The notes below the pieces were generated by a model. It did no database searches. It was given only the letters and a program-made list of their open reading frames with translations, and was not told where the DNA came from. Made by a program: the position numbers and the translations under genes. Below are positions 57,643 to 64,000 of a stretch of DNA of 64,000 bases, piece by piece. The first letter of the stretch is position 1; each line of letters starts with the position of its first letter. The DNA comes from Litomosoides sigmodontis (lineage: Eukaryota > Nematoda > Chromadorea > Rhabditida > Onchocercidae), in NCBI GenBank assembly GCA_963070105.1, contig OY718804.1, forward strand, positions 4,109,317-4,173,316, written 5' to 3'.

Positions 57643-60600
57643 GAAAAGATAGTAATCACTTAAGGTGACAATATTGGTGACAGAACTTTTAAAACTTAAT
57701 AATCAAGATATAAAATTCACTAATTATTTATTAATTCCTTAATTTCACCATTTGCTAGCACAGAAATAAAAGCAAGTAACAAAAAAATAAAATTTTCTTC
57801 CTCAAACAAAATCTTCATCAAAGCATAATTTAGTAGGTGGAAACTTTAAGGTCACAGTCATCCTCATCATTGTTGTCATTTTATTATGGCAATTTATTCT
57901 CATAATAGTACTAAAATTTGGAATTCATTAATTAAAAAAATTCAGGGATTTCCAACATGCCGTTATAATTTAACCGAGCCTGAAAGTGAACTATGAAATT
58001 CATTTTGGTAAAATTAAAATTTGAAAAATTATTTTGACAATATAACAACACACACTTTACCAAACTGACAGCAATGCACAAAAATAAATTGGGAAAAATT
58101 TAACGAAAAGTTCTTTCTTTAAACTGCACGAACGGCAACTGAAGTCTTCTCTTTTTCGTAATTGAAGACAAATCTCAAAATCTTTTTAGCTGCGAAAAAA
58201 CTGGATTTTGTTTTCCTAAAACGAAGCGAAATTACGCAATTACCTTATTTTATGATTTCTCTTACTGTTTACATTTAAAAGAAATAAAAAAAGAGGGACG
58301 TCGAGCGAGAAGGAGACGGCGTGAGAAGGAAAAAGAGCGGGAGAATGAATGGGGGGTATTTTTCTTAAATGGAATGAAAATACAAATTGTACATGCTGCC
58401 GTGAATTCGAAACTATTATTAGTGGATAACCTCCGAACCGCACTGCGTGACAATATCCCAGCTGTAACCTCACGGATAGTTACCAACCATTTAGAAGTTA
58501 GACATCCATTTGATCGTTGTTACAAGCCATGAATTAGTTTGTTTCGCGGTGTCTCAGATGATTCTACTCCATATTTAGCATTTGTTCATTCCCATCAATC
58601 ATCACCACATCTGACTGTCACGTCTGCTATCTGATCTGTGGTACACCAGTGCCTGAGACCTCTTTGTCTTGAGATGCCACCCTCACCTACTTCATCATCA
58701 ATACATTTGCCACCCTAGGGTATCGATTTCATCAACGTGACTCATCAGTAATCTGTCTCAAATACCTAAAATTTACTTCTGATCATTCTTACGCCACCAA
58801 CCAGCCGCCGCTCTAGCAGCGTCCTCATTCCAGCCCAACTCTCCGACACTGTTTGCTCGCAGCACGTACTTCTAATTACTTCTGTAAATTTCCATTATTC
58901 TGCTAAGAAACTAAGCTATCGGATAAGCTCCTAACAAGCTATGATACGCAGTGCGAGCCCGTCCTATCATAGCAAACAACAAACCTAAATCAAACTCAGA
59001 GAGTTTCCCACACGTGTAAAACAAACCTAAATCAAATTCAGAGAGTTTCCCACACGTGTAAAACAAACCTAAATCAAATTCAGAGAGTTTCCCACACGTG
59101 TAAATTAATACATCAAAGTGATGGCAAAGAACTGATAAATACCGAGCAACGGATTTATTTGTAAGTTTCACGTAGCACATTTGATTAATTAGCGCATTAA
59201 TGCCCAATTAACCAGTTTTGTTGTTTTTAGTGGCAATCATTTCAAAATGTTTTTATTCGATCGATTAAAATAACTTCCATATTAGTGCTAATTATACATT
59301 CACACAGCTGCTAGGATACTTCAACAGGTTTATCATGACTATTAACAACTAATCGATCGGTAACTTCTGATGAAAATTTTAAAATTCAAAATTTAATTTT
59401 GAAATTTAAGTTAATTTATTGCACATTTCAATCATTTATCAACCAAAAATAACACTTCAACAAGATTTAAAATAATTTAACAAAAATCCTTTCAGTCATT
59501 TACTGCTAAAACTGAAATATCAATCGTGAAAAATGAAATTCAAATTTGATCAAAATTCAAAAATCAAATTAACGAATTCAAAAATTACTTTTCAATTTCA
59601 ATAAATTTTGAAGATGAATTATTTGAAAAAAAAAATTTAGTGTCTAAATCAGCGAGTTTTTTATTTACAATTTTAATACTTTCGTCAAATTTTAATCAAT
59701 CAGTTAACCTGTAATTTATTTTACCTTTTTTTATGCTTCACTTTTATTGATGCAATTTTATTGTAGTTTTATTTTACCTGTTCTTTTCATTTAGGACTTC
59801 AAGGTTATTGAGGTCATTAATTCTCTTCACTCTTCCCTTTTGATTGGTTCGAGGAATAGTACAATAGGCCTATTAATTTTTAATACTTTTCCGGCTGAAA
59901 AAGAAGCAATGTGTGGAAAGTGTGGGAAGGAAGCAATGCGGCACTTATTGATGTCCTTGTAAATTAATTTTAAACTGTGTGAAATTTAGGCATTTTAAAA
60001 TAAAATTCGTTGGGAAAGAAGTGAGTTAGTCGACTTTTATGAAATTTTTTTCTATTCAAATGTTTCGTGTAATTATTCTTCGGAAATACGAAAATATATG
60101 AAAATATTTTTCTACGCAAAATAATTACTATATTTCTAAACTGATAATTCAAAGAAATAACGCTCCGCATGAAATGAAATATTTTTAACTTTTCGAAATT
60201 AATTAGCATAAAGTTGTAATTTTGATATTACTAAAAATTGGCTACCGTGAAAAGCGCATATGCTCGCTCAGAAATCAAATTGGAATGCAAAATATTTAGA
60301 GAATGTGGTAATGAAAATGAAATATGATTTCTGTCAATCATTACTTAACATTTTCCATCGATTTAATTTGTTTCTGACATTTAGTTGAAATGAGATTACT
60401 CCTACCATTCTAAGTTAAAAATATGCTAATATATCTGAATTAAAATTTAAAAAATGCATTCAAAAAATGTTTATTATATTTTTGTAATTTCTTTCCCAAA
60501 ATCATTTCAACAACAAAGGACAATTATAAACTTTTTCTTGCCTATTTAAATTTTATCTAATAGTTTTTTCTTTGGGGTTTTTGAAATCCGCCGTTATTGA

Positions 60601-63600
60601 TTGCGAAATTCTTTTTTCGCTTTTTTCACTCTCTTATTATTTAATGCAATTCAAAATTACTTGAAAAAATTTTCCTTTTACACTTTTTGCCATCCTCACA
60701 TATTGCGTGCTATAAATGTACCGCTAATTAATTAATTAATTAATTGATATTTTTATTTAATTCTTTTGTTGATTGACGATTTTTGATTAATTCAAACATT
60801 AATTAATCATTTTGCTGTTGAAGTGGTGGAAAATTTGTCATCGTAAGACGATGAAAAAAAAATGATAAAATGATAAGTTTAAGGAGTCGTTGCGGTGAAG
60901 AAAAATAGGAAGGACTGTGAAGAGGGAGGGGAAAAGAAGAAATGACAATTAAAGTTTGGCCTTGGCATAATTCGTTCCTCTTTTTTTCGATTTCCTATTT
61001 TAATTTCATTTTATTTTCCCGTCTTCTAATCATTCATTCTGATCGAAAACGGCCTAACATATATGGAACTGGTCAACTAATTTACACTTTTCCTTCCTCC
61101 TCTTCTCTTTTTTAACTTAAACAGTAATTTTTGAATGAAATTTATTGCAAAAGTATATTTACTACTGAGATAATTGCAACTTTTTTCCTCGTCTTCATTT
61201 CGCTTCGCTTTTTTCAGATAACAAATTTCTGTTTTAATTCAATTTTTTTTTGATATTTTTTTCCTTCAAATTGGTGGAAATGTTGGAATAGGTGGACGGA
61301 TGGGAAATTGTAAATAATTTTGTCTCATTTATGACTGATAGAAAACTACTGAACTAATAGTTAGCATTTTAGAACTCTTTAATTATTGTAAATATTGGTA
61401 CAATTGGTAATGGAAAAAGAAAATTTTATTTTAATTTTTATAATTAAAATAAAATATACCAAATTATAATTAATAAAAATCTAGAAGAGTGGTATTTGAG
61501 GAATTGTATTTTTTAATAGATAGCTATGAATGGAAATACAAGGAAGTTGATATTTCGAATAAAATTTTTCAAATTCTAATAAGTTAAAAAAAAAAGAAAA
61601 TTTATGAAGTGATATCTCTCTATGATTGCAATGCATTTTGAGGTTTTGCATTTTACAAAGTGAAAAATCATCTTTTCTTACAAAAATGCGTGTACATCAA
61701 TCATTTCAATCAAATTTCAATTTTAAATTTACAATAGATACGAGCAAAGATATAGCGTTGATAATTTATTTTCTTCTTGTTAAATACGTTAAAATCACTT
61801 CCGTTCGATTTTTTGATTATTTTTTAAAATTACAATAATATTTCTCTGCAAATTACTATCTGAGAGTTTTGTTAAACAAATCATTGTCACTAAAATTGGA
61901 GAAAATGTTTTCAAAAAAACTCGTTGGAATTTTGTTTGTTCCTGTTTTATTAAAAAGGCAAAAATGTTGCAAACTAATTAACTTTGATTTAATTAATTAT
62001 TCAATATCAATTGTAAATGGTATGAATCTTTGTGGAATGCAACACACTTGCAACTAAATCATAAAAAAAAGCTATGAAGTAAAACTATGGTTTCCTGCTT
62101 TTGAAAGTTATAGAAATCCTTGAGATGAACTTATCTTTCTAGTAATTTTCATAAATATTTAAATTTTAAATGAGTTAGATGAAAATGCAAAGGATAATAG
62201 GAACGGAAAAGAACAAAGTACATCAACTTCAATATGTGTCATCGCGAATAATAATTACCGTAATGGCTACAGTAGTAGTAGTAGCAATAAAGTAATGATA
62301 CCGACAATAATTAACTGTCCTATGGTAGGACTCGAATTTTACATAATTTTCAGCGACAATTCCATAAAATTCTCTGGTGCATTAGTTCATCTCATAAGAA
62401 TTCCGCGTGAGTGCGTTTTATAATTAAATAACAATTAATCAAAAACAAAGGAATTGGATAATGTAAACTACCAAAAGCAAACCAAAATTAGCAAAAGAAG
62501 AAGAGAGGAAGAAACAAAGTCGAAAGCGCTTTTTTCCTATACTTAACAAAATTAGAGTTACTCAAAAATTACTTTAAAATGAAGCGAACAGGAAGAAGAA
62601 GGAGAGAAGTTAACATTTTTCAATGTTACACTATGAAACTTCTCAAATTTCGAACATTATTCCTTTTAAAATTTTTAAATGTTAAACTCTTTACTCTAAT
62701 CCGGTTTTCCTAAGACAGAATTAAATTAACATGAAAGAAGGGGGCAAAAGTATTCGAAGTAGTACAGTGAGTGCTGTTAATAATTTAATTGGAATAAGTC
62801 AATTAATTCTATAAAAGTTTTTGAAATTTATTGGCAACATTTTTTTTTGCTTCGCGATTTTTCATTTCATTAGGATAATTTCAAATTCATTCTAATTTTT
62901 TGCCGGAAGATGAAAGGATTATATATATATATTTATCATCAGTTATTATCTGTCTGACTAGTGGTTCATCATCGCCCCATTTGAATGTGAACTACAATTT
63001 CAACTGTAAGAAATATTTTGAAAAATTTTCCTTACAATAATAGTAGTTAATTCTAATATTAATTCTAATATTTAATTTGAAATTTTAATGACTAATTTGC
63101 TTTTTGTTCATATTGAATTCATTTTGATTCCTAAATTACACTTTCCTCTCTCTCACTTTTCTTCTAAAAACAGTAACACAAAAATTTGAAATGAAAAAAA
63201 AGCAATTCATTAGTTGAAAATGCTAATTCTCATTTACTTCCTTGTCAATCAATCCAATTATTAAAGAATCTTTTTTTCCTACGCCTTAAGGCATCTTGTC
63301 ATTTTTGTAAATTTTGATGATGCTATTTGTGAAAATTTTGTTGAATTAAAATTCAAACATTGTTGTCTCTCGTGAATTCATATGGTTATATCTTAAAATT
63401 TGACACATTTCAATTTCTACGAGCAATTAAAAAGTTAAAAAAAGATGAATGAGTGACAAAAATTTTTTTTCTTTCAAACTTTTTTTTTGAATTATTCGAT
63501 TAAAAATTAAATGAAATTCATTACACCAAATTGTTGTGTTAAAACAATTTTTGGTTAATTAATAAATTACTTTTTCACTGTTTGCTCCTTTTTTTTGTTT

Positions 63601-64000
63601 GATTTTAATTTATGCAATTTTCCTTTCCTCATAATTTCTGCACAGATAGGAAAGATTAGAATCAGTTGTAACCTAAATTTAGTTGAACTGAACGATTCAG
63701 TCGATTCCAAGGGAAAGAAAGGAGAAGGAAGCGAAGGAGGAGGAGAAGGAGGAAAAGGATAGTAGCAGTTCGTGGCAAAATTTATTCAAATGTTTTTATA
63801 AACCCTCTCTTCCATCTGCTCAATCTTCAGTTCTATATTGATTTAATTAATTTTTTTCCATTTTTAAACTCAAAAATAATTTGAACAGAAAACGTTTGTA
63901 GAAGAATTTTTCCTTTTTTTTTTCCTTTTCTTCCTTCATTTGTAAGCGTTTAATCAAAACGCTTCTTATAATTCAAGTTCACATAAAACTTATAGCTATC
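57643..64000. other. 6.3-kb non-coding A+T-rich region
   Basis: No gene could be assembled. It contains a G+C-richer patch at about 58450-58920, the 42-bp tandem repeat at 58980-59105, an AATT-rich block near 60720-60750, an AGT triplet run near 62270-62285, GA-rich stretches near 60930 and 63715-63760, and frequent poly-T runs. It may be the 5' region of the EF-hand gene on one side and introns or flank of a gene beyond the right edge. Confidence 0.45.
58980..59105. repeat. 42-bp tandem repeat, three copies
   Basis: Three head-to-tail copies (58980-59021, 59022-59063, 59064-59105) of a unit beginning caaacctaaatcaaattc and containing the palindrome CACGTG. Copy 1 differs by one base in the centre (caaactc) and copy 3 at its final base. 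The unit length is a multiple of three, so an open frame on the minus strand repeats YTCGKLSEFDLGLF, but nothing flanking it looks coding. Confidence 0.95.

Overview
The window is nuclear DNA from a nematode, most likely a parasitic clade III (filarial-type) species. The sequence is strongly A+T-rich. Genes are split into many short exons by small GT-AG introns. Several start codons lie a few to about 35 bases after a pyrimidine-AG acceptor with no visible upstream exon, as expected for spliced-leader trans-splicing. The gene content (worm-type alpha integrin, IFT-139, EGF-repeat secreted protein) is animal. I saw no bacterial operon, viral gene or transposon. The species cannot be fixed from sequence alone.

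Layout, left to right: (1) 182-906 (+), the last two exons of an unrecognised gene entering from the left. (2) 3177-4432 (+), a small secreted protein with two EGF domains. (3) 5471-13667 (+), a THADA/TRM732-type (DUF2428) HEAT-repeat protein in about 17 exons, with a (TA)84 microsatellite in one intron. (4) 13913-23705 (-), a complete 31-exon IFT139/TTC21B gene whose assembled length, 1315 aa, is essentially that of human TTC21B. (5) 25180-27294 (-), an EVH1-domain protein, followed by (6) a tRNA-Arg(UCU) at 27409-27480 (-). (7) About 8 kb with no convincing gene except one weak 88-codon reading frame. (8) 35520-45785 (+), a complete 23-exon integrin alpha chain, best matched to the PAT-2/PS2 class. 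(9) 46954-47862 (+), a small unrecognised gene. (10) 48886-52662 (-), a DNAJC1/ERdj1-type J protein with two SANT/Myb domains in 11 exons. (11) 55693-57623 (-), a secreted EF-hand (CREC-like) protein. (12) 57.6-64 kb, non-coding A+T-rich sequence with a 42-bp x3 tandem repeat.

Exon models were built by hand from translation, splice-site choice and phase agreement. For the integrin, IFT139, DNAJC1, EVH1 and EF-hand genes every exon junction keeps phase, so these models are strong. The 5' ends of the THADA and EVH1 genes and the 47-kb gene are less certain. The genes do not form one pathway. Protein-trafficking or cell-surface functions recur (ciliary transport, ER chaperone, Ca-binding secretory protein, integrin, EGF protein), but as independent single-copy genes. 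THADA and IFT139 converge with under 0.6 kb between stop codons, and the small 47-kb gene converges on DNAJC1.
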